Shown here piece by piece: positions 53,785 to 64,000 of a stretch of DNA of 64,000 nt. Within the stretch, counting starts at the first letter, position 1. Every line of letters starts with the position of its first letter. This stretch comes from Intrasporangium oryzae NRRL B-24470 (GTDB taxonomy: Bacteria; Actinomycetota; Actinomycetes; Actinomycetales; Dermatophilaceae), in assembly GCF_000576595.1 (NCBI RefSeq), contig NZ_AWSA01000020.1, positions 16,707 through 80,706 on the forward strand, in the 5' to 3' direction. Below the pieces are notes generated by a model that was not told the DNA's origin, ran no database searches, and saw nothing but the letters and a program-made list of their open reading frames with translations. A program made the position numbers and the translations under genes.

Positions 53785-54453
53785 GTGTCTGACACCACCA
53801 AGCTCGTCGCCGAGAAGCGCAGCGACTTCGGCAAGGGCGCCGCCCGCAAGATCCGCCGCGCCGGCAACATCCCCGCCGTCATGTACGGCCACGGCACCGA
53901 CCCGGTCCACATCTCCCTTCCGGGCCACGACACGATGATGGCCCTCAAGCAGGCCAACGCCCTCCTCACGATCGTCATCGACGGCGACGAGCAGCTCGCC
54001 CTCGCGAAGGACGTCCAGCGCGACCCGATCAAGCCGGTCATCGACCACGTCGACCTCGTCGTCGTCCGTCGTGGCGAGAAGGTCACCGTCGACGTTGCCG
54101 TCCACCTCGAGGGTGACGCCGCGCCCGAGACGATCGTCACGCTCGACCACACCTCCCTCCAGCTCGAGGTCGAGGCCACGAACATCCCCGAGACGCTCGT
54201 CGTCTCCGTCGAGGGCCTCGAGGCCGGCACGCAGATCCACGCCGGCGCCGTCGAGCTCCCCCAGGGTGCGACGCTCGTCACCGACGCCGAGGCCCTCGTC
54301 GTCAACGTGACCGCCGCCATCTCCGAGGCTGCGGCCGAGGCGGAGCTCGCCGAGGCCGAGGCCGAGGCCGGCATCGTCCGCGAGGAGGAGGGTGAGGCCG
54401 AGGGCACCGAGGCCCCCACTGCCGAGGCGCCGGAGGCTTCCGAGGAGGCCTGA
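53785..54453 (+). CDS. rplY: 50S ribosomal protein L25/general stress protein Ctc
   Basis: 222-residue L25 of the long CTC type, which binds 5S rRNA. The N-terminal domain begins KLVAEKRSDFGKGAARKIRRAGNIPAVMYGHGTDPVHISLP; the C-terminal domain contains TSLQLEVEATNIPETLVVSVEGLEAGTQIHAGAVELPQG. It ends in an acidic Glu/Ala tail. GTG start with CAGGAGAAC. Followed by pth as in other Actinobacteria; the pair is flanked by two 68-bp palindromic elements. Confidence 0.95.
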   Translation: MSDTTKLVAEKRSDFGKGAARKIRRAGNIPAVMYGHGTDPVHISLPGHDTMMALKQANALLTIVIDGDEQLALAKDVQRDPIKPVIDHVDLVVVRRGEKVTVDVAVHLEGDAAPETIVTLDHTSLQLEVEATNIPETLVVSVEGLEAGTQIHAGAVELPQGATLVTDAEALVVNVTAAISEAAAEAELAEAEAEAGIVREEEGEAEGTEAPTAEAPEASEEA

Positions 54454-54501
54454 GCCTTCGGCTGACCCACGTCGGCACCACGTCACATCCCGAGAGGACC
54501 C

Positions 54502-55131
54502 ATGGACACCTGGCTCGTCGTCGGACTGGGGAACCCCGGCCCGGAGTACGCCGGTAACCGGCACAACGTCGGCGCCATGGCCATCGAGGAGCTCGCTGCC
54601 CGCGACGCCAACGGCGTCGCGGGCAGCCGCGCCTCCGGCTCCCGCGCGGCGTTCAAGTCCCACAAGGCTCGCGCGAAGGTCGCCGAGATCCGGCTCGGGA
54701 CGGCCGCCGGCGGGGCACCCGGCCCGAAGGTCGTCCTCGCGGTGCCGAGCACGTACATGAACACCTCGGGCGGTCCCGTCGCTGGGCTCATGAACTACTA
54801 CGGCATCCCGGTCGAGCGGCTCATCGTCCTGCACGACGAGCTCGACATCGAGGCGGGCGCGATCCGGCTCAAGCGCGGCGGCGGCGAGGGCGGCCACAAC
54901 GGCCTCCGCTCGATCTCCCAGTCGATCGGCTCGAAGGACTACCTCCGCGTCCGCATCGGCATCGGCCGGCCGCCCGGCCGGATGGACCCGGCCGACTACG
55001 TGCTGCGCGACTTCTCCAGGTCCGAGCGCGACAACCTGCCGTTCCTGCTCGACGACGCGGCCGACGCCGTCGAGGCGCTCATCGCGCTGGGCCTCGTCGA
55101 CGCGCAGCAGCGCTTCCACGCGCCCCGCTGA
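54502..55131 (+). CDS. pth: Peptidyl-tRNA hydrolase
   Basis: 209-residue enzyme recycling peptidyl-tRNA released from stalled ribosomes. Catalytic and substrate residues are visible: N11 (GLGNPG), H21 (NRHNVG), N87 (TYMNTSGG), D112 (LHDELD) and the GGHNGLRSI segment. GAGAGG precedes the ATG. Directly downstream of rplY, 48 bases apart. Confidence 0.96.
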   Translation: MDTWLVVGLGNPGPEYAGNRHNVGAMAIEELAARDANGVAGSRASGSRAAFKSHKARAKVAEIRLGTAAGGAPGPKVVLAVPSTYMNTSGGPVAGLMNYYGIPVERLIVLHDELDIEAGAIRLKRGGGEGGHNGLRSISQSIGSKDYLRVRIGIGRPPGRMDPADYVLRDFSRSERDNLPFLLDDAADAVEALIALGLVDAQQRFHAPR

Positions 55132-55165
55132 GCCACACCGGCTGGGTCGGCCCGACCGACACTTC

Positions 55166-55180
55166 CGTATGCCGCTGGGC
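55166..55180 (+). repeat. Dispersed 15-bp word, copy 8
   Basis: CGTATGCCGCTGGGC in the spacer after pth. Confidence 0.8.
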
Positions 55181-55255
55181 TCGTTCCCGGCCGGGGCTCT
55201 CCGCCCGCGGCGCACCCGCCCCCGCCCCTTCCCCCTGCCCCCTGCCCCCTGCGGC

Positions 55256-55323
55256 GTGAACGCGGTGTTCGGTGTCGAACTCAGCGGTACACCGCTGAGT
55301 TCGACACCGAACACCGCGTTCAC
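55256..55323. repeat. 68-bp palindromic element, perfect copy
   Basis: Two 33-base arms (55256-55288 and 55291-55323) are perfect reverse complements around a central AC. Arms begin GTGAACGCGGTGTTCG and contain TCGAACTCAGCGG. It is the longest perfect dyad in the window and lies between pth and mfd, both on the plus strand. It may terminate rplY-pth transcription; its relative is at 53398. Confidence 0.9.
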
Positions 55324-55418
55324 TTCGCGGGGGTGGCACACCCGGCTGAGGCGGGCGGCATGACCAGGTCGGCGGCCGCCAAGCGGTGTCCCCAGCTGTC
55401 ACTAGACTGGGGGATCTG

Positions 55419-58400
55419 ATGCCTCACGCACTTCTGCCTGCCTTCCAGGCCCTGCCCGACGTCCAACGTGTCCTCGCCGAGGTCGGTCGCTCGCGCCTCG
55501 TCGACGTGTCCGCCAGCGACGGCACCCGCCCCTTCCTCGTCTCAGCCCTGGCCGAACGCGTCGCCGCGGAGGCCGCGGGTACCGGCGCGCCGGTCCTCGT
55601 GGTCACCGCGACGACCCGCGAGGCCGAGGACCTCTCCGACGCCCTCGGCGCGTTCCTGCCGGCCGAGCGTCTCGCCGTCTTCCCCTCGTGGGAGACGCTG
55701 CCCCACGAGCGGCTCTCGCCCCGGAGCGACACCGTCGGCCGCCGCCTCGCCGTGCTGCGACGGGTGGCGCACCCCGATCCCGACGACACGGCATACGGCC
55801 CGCTCTCCGTCGTCGTCGCCCCGGTGCGGGCGATCCTCCAACCGGTCACGCGCGGACTCGGCGAGCTCGTGCCCGTGGCCCTGCGCGCCGGCGACGAGCG
55901 GCCGCTCGGCGACGTCGTCGAGGCGCTCGTGGGCGCCGCCTACACGCGGACCGACCTCGTCGAACGGCGGGGTGAGTTCGCGGTCCGCGGCGGCATCCTC
56001 GACGTCTTCCCCCCGACGGAGGAGCACCCGGTCCGCGTCGAGTTCTGGGGCGACACCGTCGAGGAGGTGCGGTGGTTCAAGGTCGCCGACCAGCGCTCCC
56101 TCGAGATCGCGGAGCACGGGCTCTGGGCACCGCCGTGTCGCGAGGTCCTTCTCACCGAGAGCGTCCGCGCCCGGGCCAAGGCCCTCGCCGACCAGCTGCC
56201 CGGCGTCGCCGACATGCTCTCCAAGGTCGCCGAGGGCATCGCCGTCGAGGGCATGGAGTCGCTCGCGCCCGCCCTCGTCGACGGCATGGAGCCGGTCCTC
56301 GACGTCCTGCCCGCAGAGTCGATCATCGTCCTGGCCGACCCCGAGCGGATCCGCCGTCGCGCCCACGACCTCGTCGCCACGAGCGACGAGTTCCTCGAGG
56401 CGAGCTGGGCCAACGCGGCTGCCGGCAACGCGGTCCCCGTCGACCTGCAGTCCCTCCTCGGCAGCGCGTCCTACTGGACCCTCGCGCAGGTCCGTGCCCA
56501 CGCGATCGCGCACGACCGCGCCTGGTGGACCCTGACGCCGTTCGCCGCCGACGAAGAGCTCGTCATCGAGGACGACGACGTCGACGCGCGGCTCGCCGTG
56601 CGCACGGTCGACCCGGAGGCGTTCCGCGGCGACACCGAGCGTGCCGTCGGCCACCTGCGCGAGCGCGCCGCCGAGGGCTGGCGCGTCGCGGTCGTCACCG
56701 AGGGGCCGGGTCTCGCCAAGCGCGTCGAGGAGGTGCTGCGCGAGCAGGAGGTGCCCGTGCGGGCGCTCGCCGGGGGCGAGCTCGAGGCCGGGATCGTCTC
56801 GGTGTGCACCGCGCCGCTCGGGCGTGGGTTCGTCCACGAGGGCGAGCGCCTCGAGGTCCTCACCGAGACCGACCTCACCGGTCAGCCCGGTGGCGGACCG
56901 TCCACCAAGGACATGCGTCGTATGCCGTCCCGCCGGCGCAACCAGGTCGACCCCCTGCAGCTGCGGCCGGGCGACTTCGTCGTCCACGAGCAGCACGGGG
57001 TCGGGCGCTTCGTCGAGATGATGCAGCGCACCGTGGCCGGCGCGACTCGCGAGTACCTTGTCATCGAGTACGCCGCGTCGAAGCGGGGACAGCCGGGCGA
57101 CCGGCTCTTCGTCCCGACCGACCAGCTCGACCAGGTGACGAAGTACGTCGGCGGCGAGGAGCCGACGCTCAACAAGATGGGCGGCTCCGACTGGACCAAG
57201 ACCAAGTCGCGGGCCAAGCGCTACGTCAAGCAGATCGCCGCCGACCTCATCCGCCTCTACAGCGCGCGCCAGGCGACGAAGGGCCACGCGTTCAGCGCGG
57301 ACACCCCGTGGCAGCGCGAGCTCGAGGAGGCCTTCGCCTACGTCGAGACGCCCGACCAGCTCTCGAGCATCGACGAGGTCAAGGCCGACATGGAGAAGCA
57401 GGTCCCGATGGACCGGCTCATCTGCGGCGACGTCGGCTACGGCAAGACGGAGATCGCGGTCCGGGCGGCCTTCAAGGCGATCCAGGACGGCAAGCAGGTC
57501 GCCGTCCTCGTGCCGACCACTCTGCTCGTCAGCCAGCACTTTCAGACCTTCTCGGAGCGCTACGCGCAGTTCCCTGTCAAGGTCGCTGCGCTCTCGCGGT
57601 TCCAGACGGACCGGGAGGCCAAGGACGTCCTCGACGGGATCGCCGACGGCACGATCGACCTCGTCATCGGCACGCACCGGCTGCTCGCCAAGGAGGTCCG
57701 CTTCAAGGACCTCGGCCTCGTCATCATCGACGAGGAGCAGCGGTTCGGCGTCGAGCACAAGGAGCTGCTCAAGACGATGCGCACGGCCGTCGACGTCCTG
57801 TCCATGTCGGCGACCCCCATCCCGCGCACGCTCGAGATGGCCGTGACCGGCATCCGCGAGATGTCCACGCTCGCGACGCCGCCCGAGGAGCGCCACCCGG
57901 TCCTCACCTTCGTCGGCGGCTACGACGAGAAGCAGATCACGGCGGCGATCCGGCGCGAGCTGCTCCGCGAGGGCCAGGTCTTCTTCGTCCACAACAAGGT
58001 GTCGAGCATCGAGAAGGCGGCGGCCCGCCTGCGCGAGCTCGTGCCCGAGGCCCGCATCGCGACGGCCCACGGCCAGATGGGCGAGCACAAGCTCGAGGCG
58101 GTCGTCGAGGACTTCTGGCAGAAGCGCTTCGACGTGCTCGTCTGCACGACGATCGTCGAGACCGGCCTCGACATCAGCAACGCCAACACTCTCATCGTCG
58201 AGCGCGCCGACATGCTCGGCCTCTCGCAACTGCACCAGCTCCGGGGTCGGGTCGGTCGTGGACGTGAGCGGGCGTACGCCTACTTCCTCTACCCGCCCGA
58301 GAAGCCGCTCACGGAGACGGCGCACGACCGCCTCCGCACGATCGCGAGCCACACCGACCTCGGCGCCGGCATGCAGGTGGCGATGAAGGACCTCGAGATC

Positions 58401-59042
58401 CGCGGCGCTGGCAACCTGCTCGGCGGCGAGCAGTCCGGCCACATCGCCGGCGTCGGCTTCGACCTCTACGTCCGCCTCATCGGCGAGGCCGTCGCCGACT
58501 TCCGCGGCGAGACGACCGACGTGCCGGCCGAGATCAAGATCGAGCTGCCCGTCGACGCCCACCTGCCCCACGACTACGTGCCGGGGGAGCGGCTGCGTCT
58601 CGAGGCCTACAAGAAGCTCGCGACCGTCGAGACGTTCGAGGCCGTCGACGAGATCGAGGCCGAGCTGCGCGACCGCTACGGTGCTCCGCCCGAGCCGGTC
58701 CAGAACCTCCTCGAGGTCGCCCGCCTGCGTGTCGTCGCCCGCAGGGCGAAGATCGGCGACATCGGCCTGCAGGGCAAGGTCGTGCGCTTCGGCCCGGTCA
58801 AGGACCTGCGCGAGAGCCAGCAGCTGCGGCTCATGCGGCTCTACCCGGGGACGCTCGTCAAGGAGGCGCTCGGAACGATGCTCGTGCCGGTTCCGATGAC
58901 CGCCCGGGTCGGCGGCAAGCCGCTGCGCAACACCGAGATCCTGATGTGGGCGCGCCAGCTCATCTCCGCGGTCCTGCTCGACGACATCGCCGCCGGGGCG
59001 ATGGCGTCGGCCGCGGCCACGTCGGCCGCGGGCGCCCCGTAA
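55419..59042 (+). CDS. mfd: Transcription-repair coupling factor
   Basis: 1207-residue ATP-dependent translocase that removes stalled RNA polymerase and recruits UvrA. Order of domains: UvrB-like region (from residue 1; e.g. EDLSDALGAFLPAERLAVFPSWETLPHERLSP), the CarD-like RNAP-interaction domain starting near residue 519 (GDFVVHEQHGVGRFVEM), the RecG-like motor with Walker A GDVGYGKTE (about 670-678) and DEEQ (771-774), and the C-terminal TRCF domain. TAGACT lies ten bases before the ATG, implying a very short leader. Usual place after pth. Confidence 0.96.
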   Translation: MPHALLPAFQALPDVQRVLAEVGRSRLVDVSASDGTRPFLVSALAERVAAEAAGTGAPVLVVTATTREAEDLSDALGAFLPAERLAVFPSWETLPHERLSPRSDTVGRRLAVLRRVAHPDPDDTAYGPLSVVVAPVRAILQPVTRGLGELVPVALRAGDERPLGDVVEALVGAAYTRTDLVERRGEFAVRGGILDVFPPTEEHPVRVEFWGDTVEEVRWFKVADQRSLEIAEHGLWAPPCREVLLTESVRARAKALADQLPGVADMLSKVAEGIAVEGMESLAPALVDGMEPVLDVLPAESIIVLADPERIRRRAHDLVATSDEFLEASWANAAAGNAVPVDLQSLLGSASYWTLAQVRAHAIAHDRAWWTLTPFAADEELVIEDDDVDARLAVRTVDPEAFRGDTERAVGHLRERAAEGWRVAVVTEGPGLAKRVEEVLREQEVPVRALAGGELEAGIVSVCTAPLGRGFVHEGERLEVLTETDLTGQPGGGPSTKDMRRMPSRRRNQVDPLQLRPGDFVVHEQHGVGRFVEMMQRTVAGATREYLVIEYAASKRGQPGDRLFVPTDQLDQVTKYVGGEEPTLNKMGGSDWTKTKSRAKRYVKQIAADLIRLYSARQATKGHAFSADTPWQRELEEAFAYVETPDQLSSIDEVKADMEKQVPMDRLICGDVGYGKTEIAVRAAFKAIQDGKQVAVLVPTTLLVSQHFQTFSERYAQFPVKVAALSRFQTDREAKDVLDGIADGTIDLVIGTHRLLAKEVRFKDLGLVIIDEEQRFGVEHKELLKTMRTAVDVLSMSATPIPRTLEMAVTGIREMSTLATPPEERHPVLTFVGGYDEKQITAAIRRELLREGQVFFVHNKVSSIEKAAARLRELVPEARIATAHGQMGEHKLEAVVEDFWQKRFDVLVCTTIVETGLDISNANTLIVERADMLGLSQLHQLRGRVGRGRERAYAYFLYPPEKPLTETAHDRLRTIASHTDLGAGMQVAMKDLEIRGAGNLLGGEQSGHIAGVGFDLYVRLIGEAVADFRGETTDVPAEIKIELPVDAHLPHDYVPGERLRLEAYKKLATVETFEAVDEIEAELRDRYGAPPEPVQNLLEVARLRVVARRAKIGDIGLQGKVVRFGPVKDLRESQQLRLMRLYPGTLVKEALGTMLVPVPMTARVGGKPLRNTEILMWARQLISAVLLDDIAAGAMASAAATSAAGAP

Positions 59043-59076
59043 GATGTCACACGCATCCGCCAGAGGAGGAAATTCA

Positions 59077-59637
59077 GTGAAGGCTTCGTCAGCCCTGTCC
59101 GCGCGGCGCCTCGCCACGACCGTCGTCGTCGGCCTGAGCGCCGTGACCCTGCTCAGCGGCTGTGGTTTCGGTGCCCGCCAGCAGGCGGCGGCCATCGTCA
59201 ACGGCGAGGTCATCAGCCAGGCCGAGGTCCAGCAGACCGCGCAGCAGCTCCACGACGCCAAGCTCGACTTCCCCGAGAACGTCGTCGTGACCGCCCTCAT
59301 CGCGGCGCCGCTCCTGCAGGAGGCCGTCGCCAAGTCGGGCAGCTGGCAGCCCGACGAGACCTACGCCAACGCCGTCGCTGCGATCCCCGGAGCCACCGAC
59401 ACGACGAAGGAGTTTATCTCCGCCGTCGCGCTCATCCAGTCGCAGAGGATGACGCCGGCCGACGTGGCGACCTACCGCTCCGAGCTCAAGTCGGCCGACA
59501 TCTCGGTCAACCCCAGGTACGGCAAGGTCATCCACTCCAACGACGGCCCGGTCTACTTCACCGTCGGCCAGACCACACCCAACTGGATCGCCCCCGGCAC
59601 CGCCCCCACGGCCACGCCGACGACGCCGGCCGGCTGA
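59077..59637 (+). CDS. Lipoprotein with SurA N-terminal-like domain
   Basis: 186-residue probable lipoprotein. A signal sequence ends in the lipobox LLSGC. The following AAAIVNGEVISQAEVQQTAQQL matches the start of SurA_N/SurA-like chaperone domains. No PPIase (parvulin) domain follows, so it would be a chaperone-only protein. GTG 59077 has a near-perfect AGAGGAGGAAA site. It lies between mfd and mazG, its usual place in Actinobacteria. Confidence 0.8.
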   Translation: MKASSALSARRLATTVVVGLSAVTLLSGCGFGARQQAAAIVNGEVISQAEVQQTAQQLHDAKLDFPENVVVTALIAAPLLQEAVAKSGSWQPDETYANAVAAIPGATDTTKEFISAVALIQSQRMTPADVATYRSELKSADISVNPRYGKVIHSNDGPVYFTVGQTTPNWIAPGTAPTATPTTPAG

Positions 59638-59653
59638 GCGCCGGCGACCCTCC

Positions 59654-60622
59654 GTGTCCGTCCGCCTCGTCCTGCTCGTCTCGACGCCGCGCGTCGCGCC
59701 CGGCCTGCTGACCCGCGAGGCGTGGTCGACGCTCGAGGGGGCGTATGCCGTGTGGGCCCGGCCCGACGAGCCGCAAGCCGCTGCGGTCGTCGAGGCGGGA
59801 ATCGAGGTGGACACCAAGGAGTCCGCCGACCCCGCCGTGCTCGCGCGTGACCTCGTCGCGGCTACGGGGTCGGGAGATGTCGTCTGGATCGGTTCGGTCG
59901 ACGGCGACCCGGGTCTCAACGAGGCGATCGCGGTCGAGGTGAGCCGGCTCCCCGAGCCGCCCGACGTGGAGCTGCTCATCGGCTCCTTCGACGTCCCAGG
60001 TGCGCGGCTGCTCGACGTGGTCGCGGTCATGGACCGCCTGCGCTCGCCGGGCGGTTGCCCGTGGGACGCCGAGCAGACGCACGAGAGTCTTGTGCCCTAC
60101 CTCCTCGAGGAGAGCCACGAGACGATCGAGGCCATCGAGTCGGGTGACCCCGTCCACATGCAGGAGGAGCTGGGCGATCTGCTGCTCCAGATCGCCTTCC
60201 AGGCGCGCGTCGCGGAGGAGCACCCTGTCGAGCCGTTCGGCATCGACGACGTCGCCGGTGGTCTCGTCGACAAGCTCGTCCGGCGCCACCCGCACGTCTT
60301 CGCCGACGTCGACGCCTCCACGCCGGCCGAGGTCGAGGCCAACTGGGAGACCATCAAGGCGGAGGAGAAGCAGCACCGGTCGCACCCGCTCGAGGGCATC
60401 CCGCTCTCGCTGCCGGCCCTCGCTCGCGCCCACAAGGCGATCGGCCGCCTCGAGAAGGCCGGACGCTCCGACCTCGTCGACGAGGCCCTCGCCGCCGAGG
60501 GCCTCGGTGCCGAGCTGCTCGCCGTCGTGCGCCGGGCCCGGAGCGCGGGGATCGACGCGGAGGCCGCCCTCCGCGAGACCCTGCGCGCGCTCGACGGGAC
60601 CGCCGGGCCGACGACGGACTGA
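59654..60622 (+). CDS. mazG: Nucleoside triphosphate pyrophosphohydrolase MazG
   Basis: 322-residue NTP pyrophosphatase. The N-terminal about 110 residues form an actinobacterial extension with a tetrapyrrole-methylase-like look; the catalytic domain starts MDRLRSPGGCPWDAEQTHESLVPYLLEESHETIEAIE and has the metal-binding EExxE and EELGDLLLQIAFQARV, followed by RRHPHVF. It removes aberrant nucleotides and affects (p)ppGpp/stress survival. GTG start, 16 bases after the lipoprotein gene. Confidence 0.93.
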   Translation: MSVRLVLLVSTPRVAPGLLTREAWSTLEGAYAVWARPDEPQAAAVVEAGIEVDTKESADPAVLARDLVAATGSGDVVWIGSVDGDPGLNEAIAVEVSRLPEPPDVELLIGSFDVPGARLLDVVAVMDRLRSPGGCPWDAEQTHESLVPYLLEESHETIEAIESGDPVHMQEELGDLLLQIAFQARVAEEHPVEPFGIDDVAGGLVDKLVRRHPHVFADVDASTPAEVEANWETIKAEEKQHRSHPLEGIPLSLPALARAHKAIGRLEKAGRSDLVDEALAAEGLGAELLAVVRRARSAGIDAEAALRETLRALDGTAGPTTD

Positions 60623-60639
60623 GCGGCGTCGCGGGCCCG

Positions 60640-60654
60640 GCCCAGCGGCATACG
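60640..60654 (-). repeat. Dispersed 15-bp word, copy 9
   Basis: GCCCAGCGGCATACG between convergent mazG and the sugar transferase gene. Confidence 0.8.
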
Positions 60655-60686
60655 GTCGCCGTGGTGTGTGCGGGAACGCTTGCGGC

Positions 60687-62180
60687 TCAGTAGGCTCCGC
60701 GCGAACGAATCACGGCGTGGACCGTCTTCGCGACGATCGACAGGTCCTGGACGAGCGACCAGTTGTCGACGTAGTAGAGGTCGAGGCGGACCGTGTCGTC
60801 CCAGGAGAGGTCGCTGCGGCCCGACACCTGCCACAGGCCGGTCATGCCGGGCCGGACGTGCAGGCGACGCTGGACGTCGGGGACGTAGCGGCGGACCTCC
60901 GCCGGGAGCGCGGGGCGGGGCCCGACGAGGCTCATCTCGCCGTTGATGACGTTGATGAGCTGGGGCAGCTCGTCGATGGAGTAGCGGCGCAGGACGTGGC
61001 CCACGCGCGTGATGCGCGGGTCGCGCTGGATCTTGAAGAGGACGCCGTCGGCGTTGGCGTTGAGGTGGGTGATCGCCGACAGCTGGGCCTCGGCGTCGAC
61101 AACCATGCTGCGGAACTTGAGGCACTCGAAGAGGGCACCGTCGCGCCCGACCCGCGTCTGGCGGAAGAGGATCGGCCCGCCGTCCTGCAGCTTGACGGCG
61201 ATGGCGGCCGCGAGCATGAGGGGAGAGGCGATCAGGAGCAGCGCCGTGGCGCCGACGAGGTCGAAGGTGCGCTTGAGACCGCGCGAGGCGCCGAGGCTGC
61301 GTGGCTGCTCGACGTGGACGAGCGGGAGGCCGCCGACGGGACGCATCATGATGCGCCCCGACGAGATGTCGCTGAGGCTCGGGACGACGGCCATCTGGAC
61401 GTGGTGCCCCTCGAGCTCCCAGGCGATGCGACGGAAGTCGGCTGCGGACGGGAAGGCACCCTCGGTGAAGACGACGAGGTCGGCCTCGTTGCGGATCACG
61501 GCGTCGGCCGTCTCGTCGGTCTGCCCGGCGACGGGCACCCCCCGGTCCGTCGTCCCCCGCGCCGCGCCCTCGGGGAGCAGCGCCCCGATGATGCGGTAAC
61601 CGAGCCATGACTCGCGCTCGAGGACCGCGGCGACGTCGTCGACGTGGCCGGGCGAGCCGGAGATGAGGACCCGGGTGAGGAGCAGTCCGCGCGCGTGGGC
61701 CCGGTGGACGAGCCGGCGGGCGATCCGGCGCCAGAGGAGCAGGAGCGGGATGCCGATGACGAACATGAGGACGAAGAACCCGCGGGAGAGGTTGAACTTC
61801 GTCAGGTAGCTCATGATCCCGATGAGACCGGCCGTGCAGCCGGCGGCCGAGAGGATCCGGGCGTACTCGATCGTGCCGACCCCGAGGTAGCCGCGTGCGT
61901 AGGTGCCGAGCGCGACGTTGGCGAGCATCCAGCCCGCCACGATCCAGACGCCGACGGACTGGGCCACGTCGTTGACGTCCGCGGTGGCGGAGAAGAGCCC
62001 GAGATGCGTGCGCCCGACCGCGGCGAGGACCGTCGCGAGGCTGATGACTAGCAGGTCACCCCCGGCGATCGCCAGCTGCAGGATCCGGACCCCCCGGGAC
62101 CGCTCGCTCAGCGGCTGCGAGGTCGGGCGCGCGCTGACATCGAGCAGGGCCAACCCCGACTCACGCATGGGCTGACCCAT
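60687..62180 (-). CDS. Exopolysaccharide polyprenyl-phosphate sugar-1-phosphate transferase
   Basis: 497-residue integral membrane transferase of the WbaP/CpsE type that starts an envelope polysaccharide by loading a sugar-1-phosphate onto undecaprenyl phosphate. The N-terminal half has about four helices and a CoA-binding-like domain; the catalytic Bac_transf domain starts near residue 290: KRTFDLVGATALLLIASPLML, GPILFRQTRVGRDG, FKFRSMV-like LKFRSMVVDAE, LRRYSIDELPQLINVINGEMSLVGPRP and GLWQVSGRSD. ATG 62180 chosen; ATG 62168 possible. Convergent with mazG. Confidence 0.9.
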   Translation of the reverse strand: MGQPMRESGLALLDVSARPTSQPLSERSRGVRILQLAIAGGDLLVISLATVLAAVGRTHLGLFSATADVNDVAQSVGVWIVAGWMLANVALGTYARGYLGVGTIEYARILSAAGCTAGLIGIMSYLTKFNLSRGFFVLMFVIGIPLLLLWRRIARRLVHRAHARGLLLTRVLISGSPGHVDDVAAVLERESWLGYRIIGALLPEGAARGTTDRGVPVAGQTDETADAVIRNEADLVVFTEGAFPSAADFRRIAWELEGHHVQMAVVPSLSDISSGRIMMRPVGGLPLVHVEQPRSLGASRGLKRTFDLVGATALLLIASPLMLAAAIAVKLQDGGPILFRQTRVGRDGALFECLKFRSMVVDAEAQLSAITHLNANADGVLFKIQRDPRITRVGHVLRRYSIDELPQLINVINGEMSLVGPRPALPAEVRRYVPDVQRRLHVRPGMTGLWQVSGRSDLSWDDTVRLDLYYVDNWSLVQDLSIVAKTVHAVIRSRGAY

Positions 62181-63855
<1,675 letters not shown>

Positions 63856-63871
63856 GCGAGGCTCGACTGCC

Positions 63872-64000
63872 ATGGGTGACCGCACGCCGCCCCGCCCGGG
63901 CCGCTCGTCGTCGAGCGGCCGGGCGGGTGGCGGGCGCTCGTCCTCTGGGCGCACGCCTGGCCCGCGCAGCACCCCCCGCGCTGGTGCGAGCCGGGCAGGG
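63872..64000 (+). CDS. Probable septum formation initiator (FtsB/DivIC-like), N-terminal fragment
   Basis: 43 codons visible before the right edge: a Gly/Arg/Ser/Pro-rich start (MGDRTPPRPGRSSSSG). In Actinobacteria the gene after eno is usually a septum formation initiator with just such a low-complexity N-terminus before its single transmembrane helix; the diagnostic part is outside the window. A GC-rich 16-bp hairpin with one bulge at 63891-63927 lies inside these codons and could instead be the eno terminator, which is the main reason for doubt. Confidence 0.5.
   Translation, partial: MGDRTPPRPGRSSSSGRAGGGRSSSGRTPGPRSTPRAGASRAG

Noticed and set aside
55542..59333. 1263-codon open frame on the minus strand opposite mfd
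   Set aside because: Its protein is Val/Leu/Asp/Arg-repetitive with no domain, and the plus strand encodes a complete, well-conserved Mfd. Typical antisense shadow of high-GC coding DNA.
63891..63927. Hairpin downstream of eno as a certain terminator
   Set aside because: It lies inside a plausible coding start of the next gene, whose low-complexity Gly/Ser/Arg codons can form such hairpins by chance; I mention it only as a doubt on that gene.

Overview
The window is about 72% GC and almost fully coding. Translational coupling is frequent (ATGA, GTGA or TGATG overlaps), GTG and TTG starts are common, and several genes carry a TANNNT -10 box six or seven bases before the start codon, as expected of leaderless mRNAs. 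The gene order rsmI-metG-tatD-rpfB-rsmA-ispE-ABC-F and tRNA-Gln-glmU-prs-rplY-pth-mfd-mazG-eno, with a Pmt protein mannosyltransferase, is that of Actinobacteria; an Intrasporangiaceae-like member of the Micrococcales is my best guess from composition and synteny, not from a database match.

Region by region: 1-5.4 kb holds the 5' part of pta, a DUF1269 membrane protein, a serine hydrolase divergent from a MarR regulator, a methyltransferase and an acetyltransferase. 4.5-6.7 kb is a minus-strand cassette of XRE-cupin regulator, B3/B4 editing domain protein and EamA exporter behind a clear operator. 6.8-15.1 kb is a catabolic cluster: a divergent RidA deaminase-like gene, then FAH-type hydrolase, cupin, TesB-like thioesterase, aryl-CoA ligase, fused aminobenzoyl/salicylyl-CoA monooxygenase-reductase, hotdog thioesterase and PaaX regulator, with stop/start overlaps at every junction after the cupin start. 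15.1-17 kb has a DUF2200/SnoaL-like pair and a divergent arsI/arsR pair with two operator repeats. 17-21.8 kb is more accessory in character: a large flippase-like membrane protein, a SRPBCC protein, and a coupled pair of small genes sharing a 25-residue Gly-rich motif (end of one protein, start of the next), followed by a decayed 120-bp duplication reaching into a tRNA-Ala gene. 21.9-30.2 kb has pmt, a CPBP protease, a dienelactone hydrolase behind a 7-codon leader cistron, a secreted M6 peptidase, two DinB proteins and a WYL regulator.

30.2-40.4 kb is the conserved housekeeping block. 40.4-43.1 kb holds VOC/MarR/tam/tetR genes with perfect palindromic operators. From tRNA-Gln (43.15 kb) to glmU (49.13 kb) lies an insertion-like segment: an orphan low-GC gene, a broken IS5-family transposase, a GT-C glycosyltransferase, a PhyH dioxygenase, a VOC protein and a DUF1801 protein. 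49.1-64 kb returns to housekeeping genes, interrupted by a CGNR regulator/EamA pair and a polyprenyl-phosphate sugar transferase, and ends in a probable septum formation initiator.

Three things deserve attention. First, the shared-motif gene pair at 20.6-21.5 kb has the architecture of a homotypic, amyloid-like signalling pair, and its motif is conserved as protein while its DNA has diverged synonymously. Second, the word GTATGCCG/CGGCATAC is strongly over-represented, with a longer form GTATGCCGCTGRGC mainly in spacers, once as a 34-bp perfect palindrome after prs. Third, the aryl-CoA cluster combines ligase, epoxidising/reducing fusion enzyme, thioesterases, a small cupin, RidA and FAH enzymes in a way that suggests a hybrid ring-cleavage route for 2-aminobenzoate or salicylate.
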